From Ophiodon elongatus (taxonomy: Eukaryota > Chordata > Actinopteri > Perciformes > Hexagrammidae): a stretch of DNA of 64,000 nucleotides. The notes under the pieces are model-generated. The model made no database searches, was not told the DNA's origin, and was given only the letters and a program-made list of their open reading frames with translations. The position numbers were made by a program, and so were the translations under genes. Below, in pieces: positions 62,546 to 64,000 of this stretch. The DNA is taken from contig JACSYO010000570.1 in NCBI GenBank assembly GCA_016806645.1, forward strand, positions 511,001-575,000, read 5' to 3'. Numbering within the stretch: the first letter of the stretch is position 1; each line of letters starts with the position of its first letter.

Positions 62546-63303
62546 TACAGAAAGTAAAAAAGAGGAGGGCACGTGGGTGTTCAGCCCGATAAATTAGATT
62601 TACACAACAACATTAAGGATTAAAGATGGGACATGGAAAACACATGAAATCAGAGGAATGCAAGCAGAGCCTTTATATATTAAACAGATGTATTCATCAA
62701 ACGTTTCGTTTTGTTATTGAAGCTGTTTTGACAAAAACGAGTAAATTGATTATTTGAAATAACCTCATCTCGTGAGGAAAGAGCCTGGAAGACGTTCAAA
62801 TCAGGGAGTGAAAAGTATAAAATAAATACCCACAATTGTGTATTTTTTGACGTTACAGCAAAGCGCTGTCCCATTCGTATTTACATAATTTCAAGCCCTC
62901 ACAGCCTCTCACACGCAACCATTTATCAGGGGATGTCAGTAAGTCCCTAAGGGTTCAGGGTTCGAGGCTTTAGGGGGGGACAATGGGATTGGGGCAACTT
63001 CTTCCTCCCTCAAAAAAGTGAATATGTTTGATCTCACGACTAAAAGGGGTTGCTCTTTCGACCGTATGTATATTTCATGTAAGAAAACAAGCATTGTTTG
63101 GTTCACACAACATTCGCGGAAGAGAAACAGCCCCAGCAGCCAGATATAATGTGGAGGAAAGCACAGCCATGATGGAAATAGGACGAAACAAATGAGTGAA
63201 TACGAACCAAAAGTTGGCTGAACAACCGTCGAATCTTCTTCTTCCTTGTTAACTGCACGCACTGTTTCCCATGTGATGTCTTCGTGTATGAACTAAGACT
63301 TAC

Positions 63304-63420
63304 AATCTCTCAACTGCGGAAGAAACACTGGGACGAAACAGTCCGGAGCCTTTGCAGGAAGTGACGAAGAACGAACTGTGCAGGGATTTCAAAATAAAAG
63401 TGTCTAAAAACAGAGCGTCA
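63304..63420 (-). promoter_or_regulatory. Candidate promoter and noncoding first exon of the giant ORF
   Basis: On the minus strand GAGATT|GTAAGT forms a strong donor at 63303. Just upstream are CGTCACTTCCTGC (ETS-type GGAAGT next to TGACG) and several CpGs in an otherwise CpG-poor stretch. It could be the first exon of the 52087-59151 gene, or the start of a gene on the other strand. Confidence 0.3.
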
Positions 63421-64000
63421 GTGATTAAAACGGGTTTTTACAGAAATACAAGAGAATTATAGGATTGCTTTCCCCCCAAAAGTGTTTTATATAGCACTTT
63501 ATACATCCATTAAAACAAATCATCAAAAGCACGGCTGTCTTACTTCAATGAGTAACCATTCTTTACAAACTTAAATTCATAAAACAGAAAATCAGGGGTA
63601 TTCAATTAAAACAGAGGTTAATTTACTAAAATTTCTTCCCAGCAAAAGGTCCAAATCTATATATAAATTGCGTCCTCCTAGAGCACTATCAAACAAAACA
63701 AAACAAAAATAACATGATTTCAACCATATTTGTCAATTTTAAAACTATGATACTGTTAAACACAAAGACACATTGAACTTATGGAAAACCAATATCTATA
63801 TCCTTACTAGTTAGTCTGAGCACAATTAAATAAAGGCGCACATTTCAAGTAAAGTAAAAACAAGACAATATCTTCTGTATAAAATAAGTAAAAGTGCCGC
63901 TTTCAGAAAAAGGGGAAACAGAGCTTTAGAGTAACCCCTTTTCTCTTGGCATTAATGTTCATGGACGAGGAAGCTGAACCAACCCAGCACCGACGGTCAG
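63421..64000. other. No recognised feature
   Basis: AT-rich sequence with no splice-bounded ORF or repeat that I can identify. Confidence 0.5.

Overview
The window looks like teleost fish nuclear DNA, probably a percomorph. Genes have many short exons with GT..AG introns. (CA)n, (TA)n and (GGA)n microsatellites are abundant. Fish-type repeats are present: a Rex3/RTE-like LINE tail, an L1-clade LINE, a tRNA-derived SINE and several anonymous families I know from fish introns. The proteins are vertebrate GNPAT, FAM228 and intersectin-2. Exon models were built by hand from splice sites, reading phase and remembered family similarity; no alignment or search was run.

Layout. (1) 53-4746 (+): the 3' eleven exons of gnpat, the peroxisomal ether-lipid acyltransferase, ending in the peroxisomal signal AKL. 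(2) 5648-6978 (-): a two-exon gene for about 193 residues with an N-terminal hydrophobic segment, which I do not recognise; it is tail-to-tail with gnpat. (3) 7650-8655: a fold-back repeat holding a (TA)n tract and a Rex3-like LINE tail. (4) 9150-11380 (+): a six-exon fam228 gene. (5) 12114-40825 (-): itsn2, 37 coding exons. My model sums to 5097 nt (1698 codons plus stop) and gives EH1, EH2, coiled coil, SH3A-E, DH, PH and C2. Linkage to fam228 and the C-terminal sequence both favour ITSN2 over ITSN1. (6) 40.8-48.5 kb: no recognisable gene; microsatellites, polypurine tracts and minisatellites. (7) 48.6-51.5 kb: an anonymous repeat interrupted by a 5'-truncated L1-type LINE with a clean 12-bp target-site duplication. 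(8) 52087-59151 (-): one uninterrupted 2354-codon ORF, made of eleven copies of an unrecognised 65-90-residue module. (9) 59.2-64 kb: upstream sequence, with an inverted copy of the repeat from (7) and a candidate promoter or first exon near 63.3 kb.

The known genes do not form a functional cluster. gnpat makes ether lipids in peroxisomes, itsn2 is an endocytic scaffold and CDC42 exchange factor, and fam228 has no established function. The least explained items are the giant modular ORF and the small two-exon gene. The giant ORF contains an internal tandem duplication of about 2.4 kb whose junction lies inside a half-module, two putative zinc-binding linkers and a tail rich in SUMO-consensus motifs. 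Within itsn2, SH3D carries a ten-threonine run where the conserved first strand should be.
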